Shown here: one piece after another, positions 1 to 8,535 of the stretch
Layout: each line of letters starts with the position of its first letter
Numbering within the stretch: the first letter of the stretch is position 1
From: an uncultured Opitutales bacterium
GTDB lineage: Bacteria; Verrucomicrobiota; Verrucomicrobiia; Opitutales; Intestinicryptomonadaceae
DNA: 40,289 bases
Reading direction: 5' to 3'
Assembly: GCA_944389885.1 (NCBI GenBank)
Contig: CALXNZ010000022.1
Span: 1 to 40,289 of the forward strand
Made by a program: the position numbers and the translations under genes
Notes under the pieces: model-generated
What the model was told of the DNA's origin: nothing
Seen by the model: only the letters and a program-made list of their open reading frames with translations
Database searches by the model: none

Positions 1-245
1 CGAAAGACCCGCCCGCAATCGAGACACTTGTAACGCTTGCATTTTACCTTGAGATGATAAATTGCCCCGTTTTCAGAGACGTGCTTAATATAACGCCGGT
101 AGGAATCGTAATGAATCAAACGATGCGACCCGCATAAGCAGTCGGGTATACCCGACTGCTTATGCTCAACTTCCGCAATCGAAAAGTCTTGACCAACACT
201 TACTGTCCTGAGAATCTTATAGCCCTTTATTAACACATCGGGCAT
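1..245 (-). CDS. Transposase, N-terminal fragment (zinc-ribbon, ISL3-like), cut by the window edge
   Basis: The reading frame opens with ATG at 245 and stays open for 81 codons to the left edge, so it is partial. The product begins MPDVLIKGYKIL and contains a CLCG motif near residue 38 and a C-L-D-C-G-R-V-F motif near residues 74-81, separated by a basic stretch with RYIKHV and KCKRYKC. Paired cysteines followed by a basic segment and a second CxxCG are typical of the N-terminal zinc-binding domain of ISL3-type transposases (IS204/IS1001/IS1096/IS1165 group). The catalytic DDE domain would lie outside the window. Assignment to the exact family is inferred from the N-terminus and the terminal repeat style. 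Confidence 0.7.
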   Translation of the reverse strand, partial: MPDVLIKGYKILRTVSVGQDFSIAEVEHKQSGIPDCLCGSHRLIHYDSYRRYIKHVSENGAIYHLKVKCKRYKCLDCGRVF

Positions 246-315
246 TGTAGAACATTTTTCCTTCTCTTTGCCCTCTTTTTTTTCCACCATTCCACAATCT
301 TTGACGTAGAGCGAA
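1..315 (-). mobile_element. Outward-facing 5' part of an ISL3-like insertion sequence
   Basis: Bases 239-315 match the reverse complement of 40213-40289 with one mismatch (base 261), and the two sequences diverge on either side of the shared block. This marks the outer end of an insertion sequence near 313-315. Read on the minus strand the tip is GCTCTACGTCAAAGATTG, similar in style to ISL3-family terminal repeats as I remember them. The transposase start lies about 70 bases inside the tip and the gene runs off the left edge. The second terminal repeat and any target duplication are outside the window. Confidence 0.75.
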
Positions 316-333
316 GCTTGCGGCGTTTTTTTG

Positions 334-429
334 GGTCAACATCAAAGGTTGTGGAATAGGTTGGTTTTTGGGTCAACCACAAAAATTGTTGTATAGCGCT
401 TTATACACTCACAATCTTTAGGATAGGGC
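334..429. repeat. Possible 96-base miniature element with ISL3-like terminal repeats
   Basis: Bases 334-357 match the outer end of the flanking insertion sequence at 20 of 24 positions in the plus orientation. Bases 410-429 match the same end at 15 of 20 positions in the opposite orientation. The pair therefore points inward like the two ends of a short element. A second imperfect copy of the motif GGGTCAAC..CAAA lies at about 370-390. I see no flanking target duplication. It may be an old deletion derivative of the element, a MITE, or degenerate leftovers. Confidence 0.35.
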
Positions 430-438
430 GGACTTGCT

Positions 439-885
439 TTAAAAAACTTTAATTATTTCTTCCGGAGATTTAGCTTTAAGCAGCTTGGATATGGTATAAG
501 CTTCTGTTTGAGAGTCGTACCCTTCCTGTTTGCATTTTCTGGCGCTCTCTTTTTCCAGCCCCAAAACGCGCTCTTTGAATTCCTCAAAACCGTACTCTTT
601 TATTTTCTCCAATTTGAGTGATACATTATATAAAAAAGGGGCAAAACATATGAAATCTAATATGTTAAATTTCAGCCCCAAATTTTCTATATGTATTACT
701 TTATACTCTGCTCCACTGGAATCAAACGCGAGCAATTCACATTTACCAAGATTCACATCGTTTATAAACCGCTTTGGAAGAAACATCTTGTCTTTAATGG
801 GGTCAAACTTGAACGATTTAAGACACGGTAAAGCAAGAGGAAAGAAGATTTCTCCTTCTATGAAAAAAATAATCGGCGGTGTCAT
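439..885 (-). CDS. Hypothetical protein, 148 aa
   Basis: I do not recognise this protein. The frame starts with ATG at 885 and ends with TAA at 439-441. It begins MTPPIIFFIEGEIFF and is rich in hydrophobic and lysine residues, with no clear signal peptide or long membrane helix. The second half (from about residue 88) is charged and looks helical. It lies 44 bases downstream of the 350-residue membrane protein on the same strand, so the two may be co-transcribed. The insertion-sequence ends begin just beyond its stop codon. It is probably a real gene because codon use resembles its neighbours, but no function can be proposed. Confidence 0.6.
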   Translation of the reverse strand: MTPPIIFFIEGEIFFPLALPCLKSFKFDPIKDKMFLPKRFINDVNLGKCELLAFDSSGAEYKVIHIENLGLKFNILDFICFAPFLYNVSLKLEKIKEYGFEEFKERVLGLEKESARKCKQEGYDSQTEAYTISKLLKAKSPEEIIKVF

Positions 886-929
886 ATGCTATTCCTTATG
901 GAAAAATGCGGTATGTCGTAAATAAAAAG

Positions 930-1982
930 TTAATACTCAATGCCAAGTTTGTCTAAATCTCTCACGCTCATTACGGGAGATTTCATGATACTATTCCTGT
1001 CGGAGGTCGGCGGCTTTCTATAATATGTTTTACCTATCTGGCGCTTTACCATCTTATACAAACGCGTATGATACAAACTCGCGCTCCTCGCCGTCAAGAG
1101 CATTTCACTATCCCCTATTAGGCAAAATTTAGGATCATACTGACATGCAAAAACAAATCTCTTCGGATCACCTTTTATGAATATGCTTCCGCGCACGAGA
1201 CCTATAAAAGCAGTTTTGCTGCCGGTATCTTGCAGGGTAGTGGCGACGTCTATTTCGGGCTTGTAAAAAGCATTCGCATCATACTGATGGCGGTCTTGAT
1301 CGAATGAGTTTTCCGGAATCGGAAGGGCGGTTGTTGTGCGCACATTTATCTTAAGGTCTTCCGACAGCTTAACTGCAATAGCTCCAGCCAAAGATTCCGG
1401 GAAACCGTAGAAAGGCATTAGATAGACATCGGCCGGACCTTCGCTGGCCCGTTGCGCAAAACTTAAAACTTCATTTAAATCTATTATTGGGACGCCCGAT
1501 GTCAATCTGTTGATTTCCGGTATAATATATATGCAGGGTAATGTAATGACAACCACTAAAAGAATAACTCCGATCAACTTTTTAACAAGCCTCAAAAGCG
1601 AGATAAATACATATTTTGCCGTGCTGGGTTCTTGAGGAATATCTCCTGTTTGGCTCAAAAAAATCTTAAAATAGGCAATCTCCCACTGAGCGTACTCCAT
1701 TTCCTCATGGAAATCCGTTCTAAAATCTAAGGACACGTTTAAGGTGCAAAAAAGCGTATTATCCTCCTGCTTAACTATCAATTCCCGCTTTATTTTTTTC
1801 GGGTTAAAAGACATTATATTGCCGAGCTTTGAACCCGCCCTCAAAATTATTTCTGTATCGCTTTCAAATTCGATTCTGTATCCCAATTTCTCAAAGTATG
1901 ACCGCGCCCCCTGTCTCCAGTCATATTTAACTTCCGAAAGCGGCATTTCAAACGAGTACGTCGCGTAAGATTGAGAATCCAT
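930..1982 (-). CDS. Hypothetical bitopic membrane protein, 350 aa
   Basis: The protein has an N-terminal domain of about 130 residues without a signal peptide, one strong membrane helix near residues 134-155 (preceded by RLVKK, so the N-terminus is probably cytoplasmic), and a C-terminal domain of about 195 residues that would then lie outside the membrane. The first domain contains alternating polar and hydrophobic stretches (EIILRAGSKLGNI) that suggest a beta-rich fold. I do not recognise the family. ATG at 1982 is the only plausible start. It may form a two-gene unit with the 148-residue protein 44 bases downstream. The role is unknown. Confidence 0.65.
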   Translation of the reverse strand: MDSQSYATYSFEMPLSEVKYDWRQGARSYFEKLGYRIEFESDTEIILRAGSKLGNIMSFNPKKIKRELIVKQEDNTLFCTLNVSLDFRTDFHEEMEYAQWEIAYFKIFLSQTGDIPQEPSTAKYVFISLLRLVKKLIGVILLVVVITLPCIYIIPEINRLTSGVPIIDLNEVLSFAQRASEGPADVYLMPFYGFPESLAGAIAVKLSEDLKINVRTTTALPIPENSFDQDRHQYDANAFYKPEIDVATTLQDTGSKTAFIGLVRGSIFIKGDPKRFVFACQYDPKFCLIGDSEMLLTARSASLYHTRLYKMVKRQIGKTYYRKPPTSDRNSIMKSPVMSVRDLDKLGIEY

Positions 1983-2314
1983 AAATCTTATATTACATCT
2001 GCCGTCCCTAATTATAGGAATCCTAATATCTCTAATTTATTCCGCGCAAATAAAGAAATTCTTTAGATTTTATCTTTGAGCGGATAACATATTTTATATG
2101 TACATTTTTACAGCTTTATTCAAGGAAATTCAAATGTCAACTTTATTACTTTAATGAATCACTAAATTTTACCCCGGAACATCAATCTGTAATATGATAA
2201 TAAATTCTGACTCGACAAAATTATTTCCCTAAATGGAGAATCTAAGCTTCTCCAGATATAATGGCGCAGGATTTTTTATTTATTTTCCCGCGAAAGCATT
2301 TATAAATATTCGCA
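1983..2314. other. Intergenic region between divergent genes, no gene seen
   Basis: This AT-rich stretch of about 330 bases separates a leftward membrane protein gene from a rightward exported protein gene, so it must carry promoters for both. I see no tRNA, no convincing small gene and no strong hairpin in it. Confidence 0.5.
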
Positions 2315-3928
2315 GTGAAGGCATATCTTGCTATTTCCACATTCGCATACTTAGCCGTCCAAACATTTGGACAGCTTGAAAACGCCGCGTATTTTTCGCC
2401 GGGGGAGTGCGTTTCGCCCGATGCCGGCATAAGTTTCTATACCCAAAACTATTACGAGTTCTCAAAATTATACAACGCCCCTACGAGAGAAGAAGCCGCA
2501 GAAAATTTCCGAAAACTCCTTGAAAACGCCAAAACCGATGAAGCCAAAGCATGGGCGTTTTTCGGGCTTAGGAGCCTCGGATATGCTAATGTTCCTAAGA
2601 AAATCGAAAACGTCTGCCTATTTACGGGAAAAATGGGCGCGCTCAAGAGAGACGTTTACATTCACTCCGACACAAACATAAAAATTCCAGAAGAATACGC
2701 CGATATAGACCTAAGAGATTTCGACCTTCCAAGCGATACTTGCGCATACGCTAAAAGCGTACTATGCGAAAGCGGAATGTACGCCATACAGGCAATAGGC
2801 GGAGATGGAATAATCCCGGCGGAAGTCTGGGCGTTTAATTATCTTGCCGCCGATAAGAACGATTCAGAGATTGCCGATACCGCTAAAGAAATTTGGGAGT
2901 GCGCAAAGAATTTTGAGGGTCGCCTTTATGCTCTATTGCTATTTAAAAAGGCCGGCAACGAATCTGAATTTGTAAAGCGCCTCGCCCGGTTAAATCCGCG
3001 CGAAGAATTTACGCAAATGGGTGGCTGCATTATAATGAAGAACTCTACCCTTGAGAATACTCCGGACATAGAAAAACTTTTCGATGTAAAATATGCCTTC
3101 AAGAAATCCCTGTCAAAATATCCGCAGTGCGTGAATCCAAGGGACAAAAACGCCAATTTAATTCCTCTGCGCAAAATAAAAGTTCCCCTGCTCAAGGCGG
3201 AAGTCAAAGAAGACAATCTCGGATATCTGCCCATGCGATTCCGCTCCGAAGGAACTGAATTTCTATGCGGCGAAGGATTGGAAAATCTCGCGAAACAATG
3301 GCATTATGCAAAAAAACCTTCCCATAGAAGAACCCTTGAGAATATATTAAATAAATATCTTATTCCGAATGCCCCCGCGAAATTTATCGCCTATTACGAC
3401 ACATACGAATCCGTATTTGTTGAAGAGCGCGGCGGCAGATATTTTTTTATAATGAGCAAGCCAAAACTCGGCGACGAACCATGCTTTGATACTTTATACT
3501 ACGCCTCAACCAAGCTTAGGCAATTTGAGAAACGCGTGTTTAATGGTTTGGTTAAATCAAAATTATGCGGAGATAACGACAACGACATATCCTTTGCCTA
3601 CATTTTTCATTCCGCCAATAGGATTGCGACGGAGTCGCTTGAAATAGACGGATTATATAAGAAGGAGTTTGCCAAGGAAATTGCAAGCCGCGTCAATCCC
3701 GAAGAAATTCTGGGAGAATTTCTTGTTTTATCTAAATTTGGCGAGAATAGATCAGCTTGGCTCTGCCCGATATTCAAAGATACCCCAATAGGACAGATTG
3801 AGAGCCTGCAAAAGCAGCACGTTTTCTATCTAAACGCCATGGACGGCGATGAAAGGAAATCCTATTATTTACTCTCAAAAAAGTACAAAACAATACTCGA
3901 CTACGACAAACTCAACAACCGCAAATAG
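2315..3928 (+). CDS. Hypothetical exported protein, 537 aa
   Basis: The start is GTG at 2315. The first 20 residues (V/MKAYLAISTFAYLAVQTFGQ) look like a short signal peptide, so the mature protein is probably exported. Residues of about 40-230 are alpha-helical and reminiscent of TPR/HEAT-like helical repeats (for example EEAAENFRKLLENAKTDEAK). The remainder is mixed alpha/beta with scattered cysteines. I recognise no catalytic motif. The stop is TAG at 3926-3928, only two bases before the frame of the next gene. No Shine-Dalgarno sequence is clear, so the start is the least certain part of the call. Confidence 0.6.
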   Translation: MKAYLAISTFAYLAVQTFGQLENAAYFSPGECVSPDAGISFYTQNYYEFSKLYNAPTREEAAENFRKLLENAKTDEAKAWAFFGLRSLGYANVPKKIENVCLFTGKMGALKRDVYIHSDTNIKIPEEYADIDLRDFDLPSDTCAYAKSVLCESGMYAIQAIGGDGIIPAEVWAFNYLAADKNDSEIADTAKEIWECAKNFEGRLYALLLFKKAGNESEFVKRLARLNPREEFTQMGGCIIMKNSTLENTPDIEKLFDVKYAFKKSLSKYPQCVNPRDKNANLIPLRKIKVPLLKAEVKEDNLGYLPMRFRSEGTEFLCGEGLENLAKQWHYAKKPSHRRTLENILNKYLIPNAPAKFIAYYDTYESVFVEERGGRYFFIMSKPKLGDEPCFDTLYYASTKLRQFEKRVFNGLVKSKLCGDNDNDISFAYIFHSANRIATESLEIDGLYKKEFAKEIASRVNPEEILGEFLVLSKFGENRSAWLCPIFKDTPIGQIESLQKQHVFYLNAMDGDERKSYYLLSKKYKTILDYDKLNNRK

Positions 3929-3930
3929 TA

Positions 3931-5079
3931 TTGAACCCCATAGAGCCATTCCCATATAATTGTAAAAAGATGAAAAACGACGCAAAAGATAAAGAGTTTT
4001 CAACGCAAGCCGACATTTCTTCAATATGCAAAGAATTGGGCTCTGAAGAAAAGATTCTAATGAAAGGCGACAACATTGTGGGACTAAAGCTTCTATTATC
4101 CGCCGGATTTGCGGGAAAAGTAGATTTAGTCTATATAGACCCTCCGTCTGCAAAAAACTTAAAATACGCAAAAGTAGCGCTGAAAACAGAGCCAACGGCA
4201 TCAAGCCAGCCGAGCGCCGCGCTATATAAAAACACTATGCTCGAAAGCAAATTTTTCAAAATTTTGCGGCAGAGGTTAATCCTAATACGAGAGTTGATGT
4301 CGGAATCCGCGTCTATTTATCTGCATACCGACTATAAGATAGGACATTATATAAAGGTAATGATGGACGAGATATTCGGCATGGAGAATTTTAAGAACGA
4401 CATCACAAGGATAAAATGCAATCCCAAAAATTCTTCGCGCAACGCCTACGGAAACATAAAAGACATGATTCTCTTTTATACGAAATCTTCGGACGCCATA
4501 TGGAACAATCCGTCCGATTGCATGGACGATGACGAAATTAAAAGGAAATTCGGCAAGATAGACCCAAACGGACGCAGGTACACGACAGTCCCTATCCACG
4601 CTTCAGGAGAAACAAAACACGGAAAAACCGGAGAAGCTTGGCGGGGATCCCTTCCCCCAATAGGCAGCCATTGGAGATGCGCGCCGTCGGAGCTCGATAG
4701 ATTGGATAAGTCCGGCTTGATAGAATGGTCAAATACTGGGAATCCAAGAAAGATAGTCTATGCGGACGAATGTATAAAATCCGGCAAGAGAAAACAGGAC
4801 ATATGGGAATACAAGGACAGCCGCTGCCATCAATACGAAAAGAATGAAGAAATGTTAATGGACATAATAAGGGCATCATCAAACGAAGGGAGCCTCGTCT
4901 TAGATTGTTTTTGCGGCAGCGGCAATACCCTATTAGCCGCGGAAACCCTAAACAGAAACTGGATTGGCATTGACAATTCCGACATCGCAATAGAGATGAC
5001 GGAAAATAAATTGAAGGAGCACCGTGAATTGGATTTGTTTTCCTTAACCTCAAAACCTTATTTTAAAATTATCCTGTGA
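3931..5079 (+). CDS. Adenine-type DNA methyltransferase (type III Mod-like)
   Basis: This is a DNA N6-adenine or N4-cytosine methyltransferase of the N6_N4_Mtase fold. The catalytic motif comes first (YIDPPS, residues 68-73) and the AdoMet-binding motif last (DCFCGSGNT, about residues 325-333, then GIDNS), the permuted order of beta-class enzymes. Between them a segment with SIYLHTDYKIGHY and DEIFGMENF closely resembles Mod subunits of type III systems. Two things are odd. The motif has Ser where Tyr, Phe or Trp normally stacks on the flipped base, and the protein is short for a Mod subunit. No restriction subunit is adjacent. The frame opens at TTG 3931; ATG at 3970 is an alternative start that keeps all motifs. 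Confidence 0.85.
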   Translation: MNPIEPFPYNCKKMKNDAKDKEFSTQADISSICKELGSEEKILMKGDNIVGLKLLLSAGFAGKVDLVYIDPPSAKNLKYAKVALKTEPTASSQPSAALYKNTMLESKFFKILRQRLILIRELMSESASIYLHTDYKIGHYIKVMMDEIFGMENFKNDITRIKCNPKNSSRNAYGNIKDMILFYTKSSDAIWNNPSDCMDDDEIKRKFGKIDPNGRRYTTVPIHASGETKHGKTGEAWRGSLPPIGSHWRCAPSELDRLDKSGLIEWSNTGNPRKIVYADECIKSGKRKQDIWEYKDSRCHQYEKNEEMLMDIIRASSNEGSLVLDCFCGSGNTLLAAETLNRNWIGIDNSDIAIEMTENKLKEHRELDLFSLTSKPYFKIIL

Positions 5080-5242
5080 TTTGGTATCATCTGAAGATAT
5101 AAATCCATCTGCAAAGAATCAAGATAATAGCTTAGCAGCAAACTCGTTAAATTCGATATTCATCTAAATTATCTTGAACAAGCTCATTTGTTATTGACTA
5201 AGATAAGCCGCCACTAATCTTACCATATGAAAGGCAAAAATT

Positions 5243-6298
5243 ATGGATTTCAAAAAAATCATATCTTATATTTTCATCTACCTCAGTGCCATCGCGATAC
5301 CGGCGGGATTTGCCCAAGACAAGTATCCTATTCCCGTGATATTCGACACAGATATGGGCAACGACATCGACGACGCTTTGGCGCTGTACATGCTATTTAA
5401 ATACGAGGACATGGGAAAATGTCGGCTCTTATGCGTTGCCCACAACAAAGACAATCCGAAATCTGTTGTAGCCACAGACATATTCGCAAGCCGCATTGGG
5501 CGTTCTCCCAAGTATTGCGCCATTGCCCCGGGGACAGGGGTATCGCGCAACGACGGTTGGTACTTGCGCGAATTGTGCGAAAAAAAGAACCCCGACGCCT
5601 CGCCATTTTATAAGCGAAGCATCAAAGAACCTGCCAACGCGCCGGAGAGCGTTTCATGCTTGCGCAAAATTTTGGCGGAGAGCGATGATAACGCAGTGGT
5701 ATATATTTCGGTTGGGTTTTCCACGAACCTCGCGAATCTGCTGAAGTCAAAGCCCGACGAGATATCTGAATTATCCGGGCGCGAACTCTTTGCAAAGAAG
5801 GTGAAATACGTATCCATCATGGCTGGTGATTTCAGTCCTGAATCATTAAAAAATCCCGCAAAAGCCATGAAAGAATTCAACGTTGCCACAGACGCCGAAT
5901 CTGCGGGATACGCATTCGAGAATTGTCCCGTTCCAATGTATTTCAGCGGGTTTGAATTTGGCAGTTCCATAACTTATCCGCGCTCCGAAATAGATTCTTT
6001 CTTTGAAGAGGGACACCCGATTTACGAAGCTTACGATACTTGTTCGCGCAAGCTATATCGCCGCGACGGAAAGTTCGACTGGGCTACATTCGATATGACA
6101 AGCGTTTTATTTGTTTTTGAGCCAGAATACATAAAACTTTCCGAACCCGGAAAAGTTTCCCTCTTTGACAAAGAAGGAAGAATTAAATTCACTCCTTCAA
6201 AAGACGGATTGCACAAATATTTTCTTCAAATTCCCGATTCAAACAAAGAAAAAATCCGAAGCAGAATTATCGAATTGGCGCGGGTCGTAAACGAATAA
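5243..6298 (+). CDS. Secreted inosine/uridine-preferring nucleoside hydrolase-like protein
   Basis: The protein starts with a signal peptide (MDFKKIISYIFIYLSAIAI... ending near AGFA, residue 24). It then has the calcium-binding aspartate cluster of nucleoside hydrolases, FDTDMGNDIDDALAL, at residues 34-48. These enzymes cleave the N-glycosidic bond of ribonucleosides. A mid-protein ISVGFSTNLANLL and a later EFNVATDAESAGY are also in the family style. The export signal suggests it acts outside the cytoplasm, for example on nucleosides from the surroundings or on another ribosyl-like substrate. It appears monocistronic and is followed by a terminator-like hairpin. Confidence 0.85.
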   Translation: MDFKKIISYIFIYLSAIAIPAGFAQDKYPIPVIFDTDMGNDIDDALALYMLFKYEDMGKCRLLCVAHNKDNPKSVVATDIFASRIGRSPKYCAIAPGTGVSRNDGWYLRELCEKKNPDASPFYKRSIKEPANAPESVSCLRKILAESDDNAVVYISVGFSTNLANLLKSKPDEISELSGRELFAKKVKYVSIMAGDFSPESLKNPAKAMKEFNVATDAESAGYAFENCPVPMYFSGFEFGSSITYPRSEIDSFFEEGHPIYEAYDTCSRKLYRRDGKFDWATFDMTSVLFVFEPEYIKLSEPGKVSLFDKEGRIKFTPSKDGLHKYFLQIPDSNKEKIRSRIIELARVVNE

Positions 6299-6334
6299 AT
6301 TTTTTTAATTATCATTCAAAAATATATTCTTGCG

Positions 6335-6362
6335 AAGGCATAGCATACAATTGCTATGCCTT
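6335..6362 (+). terminator. Hairpin terminator after the nucleoside hydrolase gene
   Basis: An 11-base perfect stem (AAGGCATAGCA at 6335-6345, TGCTATGCCTT at 6352-6362) with a six-base loop is followed by the T-rich TATTCTTA. It lies 37 bases beyond the stop codon at 6298. Confidence 0.7.
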
Positions 6363-6488
6363 TATTCTTAAGTATAAATAGGTTTTTTTTGCAGGAGAAT
6401 TCACGCTGCATTCTATTCGTCATTTTGCTATTGGCTTACAAATTTCATCTATCAACGCTTTCTTCATCAAACCCAATAATACACCTAT

Positions 6489-8396
6489 ATGAAAACTCAC
6501 ATTCTAAAAACATCGATAATTCCTATTCTATCCTGCTTTGTTGCTTCACATTATGTGTCGGCAACAAATTTTGTACTATACCAACCATCTTCGAATGACG
6601 TCAATTGGACGGATTCTTCAATATGGCGAACCGGAAGTTATGGAGATCCGGCCGTGACATCTTATTATCCTGGTTATATTGGCCCTGGGGTCGATGAGAC
6701 TAATTGTTCAGTATTCTTTCCGGGAGGGCAAAACCCAAGAAATGTGACTATGAATGTAGATAAGGACGTGACGGTCGGCGCATTCTTAAACGAATGGAGA
6801 CAATACGGCGTAGATCTAAATATGACTTCGCAAATTGACGGCGAAGATTCATCTATAACAATAAAAGCAACAAATCCAAGTTCCGGAGCATACCAATTCA
6901 TCGCCGTAATAAGCGGAGTGTCTGGGAATTCGTATCGTTCATATACCCAATTCACTGGGGGAACGGTAAGATTAACCGGATTAAATGAAGGATTATCTGG
7001 AGTAATAGACGCCCGCAGCCCCGGGAATGACGAAAACAACACGCAAGGAAGCCATGTTATTTTCTCATCAACCACAACCCTTTTGAGCGATTCCGGATTG
7101 CGCCTGCGCGGCCAGCTCGACGCCTCAATCCCATCCGACCTCAACGCAAGGTGCTCCATAGACCTTCTCGGAAAAACAATTATCGGTAAAAATTCCGGGA
7201 CTAACGAGTCTCCATCATATACATATTATGATCTCGATATAAACTATGGTGGATGCGCCATCCAGAACGCCCTGACGGCCAATCTCGGCGGAGACCTTAC
7301 AGCCAGCAGATTGAGAGTATGGGAAAATACTCTGACGAATATTTCAGGAGCGGTAAATCTAAAATATGTCGCCCAATCTTGGGGCAAAGATGGCAATTAC
7401 AACGCCGCATTCCATGTAATAGGCGGAAATGTATTCCTACAATCTGGAGCGAATGTAGTAGCCACGGAGATAGCAAGCGGCATCAATCCATGGGATGCCA
7501 CTTCATTGTATGTGGGAAGCAACTAGAACTCCTCGGCGTATTTTACGGCGGAAAGTGGTTCCTATGCTGATTTCGGCGGCAGAATCCGTATATCCGAAGG
7601 CGGGGCCCAATACTCAACCACGGTTGACATATGCGAAGGCAGCGAAATCCACGCCGCCACAATGACAATAGGCGCCAATGCGAGCGTCACTGTAATGGGC
7701 AAGCTAATCCTCGATAAACATACAGCATGGAATGGAAATATATTGGACGTAGGAGCTAACAGTTATCTGAACATTCAAGGAATGAGCGCGTCCGTAAACT
7801 TGGGTGAAACCGGTATCATCTTCCTCGACAACGGCAATCTCTCCATCGATTATACAAACGAATTAGCCGTAAGGGCATTCTGTATGGTAATGAGAAACGA
7901 ATCGACTTATGTCATGAATTCGTCAAACGCGATTGCCCCAATAGGCGATGCGACTTCCGAAAAGTTCTACATCGAGCTCAAGGGAGGGAAAAACTATCTT
8001 AATGTAAACGCAAATCAGACAATGAGGTACTTTAATTTTGTCGAGGCCTCCGGATACGACACCAATACGCTATATATAAAGATAGATCCGTTTGTCGACA
8101 GCATAATGCTCGACACCCTATGCAACAGCACCCTCATAGATACGGGATCTTCAGACACCGAAAGATTCGTCGTAATCGAAAATTTCCGCAACAACCTGAT
8201 ACAGGTCAATTCGCAAGATACCGTAATAGAATGGGATAGAATACTTGCCGACGACTGGTCCGACTTCAGGTTTGAAGAAGACGTAAACGGCGGATACTGG
8301 CTTACAGCCACTCAGGCAATTCAGGAACCCGCTACTATCGCGGCATTATTCGCCGCAATTTCCGTTTTGTGCGTGATGTTGCGCAGACGCAAATAA
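6489..8396 (+). pseudogene. Secreted PEP-CTERM-like sorted surface protein interrupted by one in-frame TAG
   Basis: Two open frames, 6489-7526 and 7527-8396, are in the same phase and are separated only by a TAG codon at 7524-7526 (context GGA AGC AAC TAG AAC TCC). No frameshift is present and the downstream sequence continues as the same low-complexity protein. The product would be about 635 residues: a signal peptide (residues 1-26), then serine-, threonine-, glycine- and asparagine-rich beta-helix-like passenger sequence, and a C-terminal EPAT motif, hydrophobic helix and RRRK tail. That tail resembles PEP-CTERM sorting signals, which are common in Verrucomicrobiota secreted proteins. The TAG may be a recent nonsense mutation, a sequencing error or, less likely, a readthrough site. 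Confidence 0.75.
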
Positions 8397-8413
8397 TGTA
8401 AAATATATATGAT

Positions 8414-8446
8414 AATCGGCTTGCCGGAATATACGGCAGGCCGATT
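8414..8446 (+). terminator. Hairpin after the PEP-CTERM-like gene
   Basis: A 13-base stem with one G-T wobble (AATCGGCTTGCCG at 8414-8426, CGGCAGGCCGATT at 8434-8446) lies 18 bases after the stop codon. No T tract follows, so it may act as a weak terminator or an mRNA-stabilising 3' structure. Confidence 0.5.
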
Positions 8447-8535
8447 GCAAATATAGTGCTAACAGACACATTCTCCCATTTTATAGCAATCGGAAGAAGA
8501 GGATTTATATACAAATATTCCGCAATATTATCCGC

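Noticed and set aside
6489-8396. Genome-wide TAG recoding as the reason for the in-frame TAG
   Set aside because: At least four other genes in the window end at TAG with normal C-termini.
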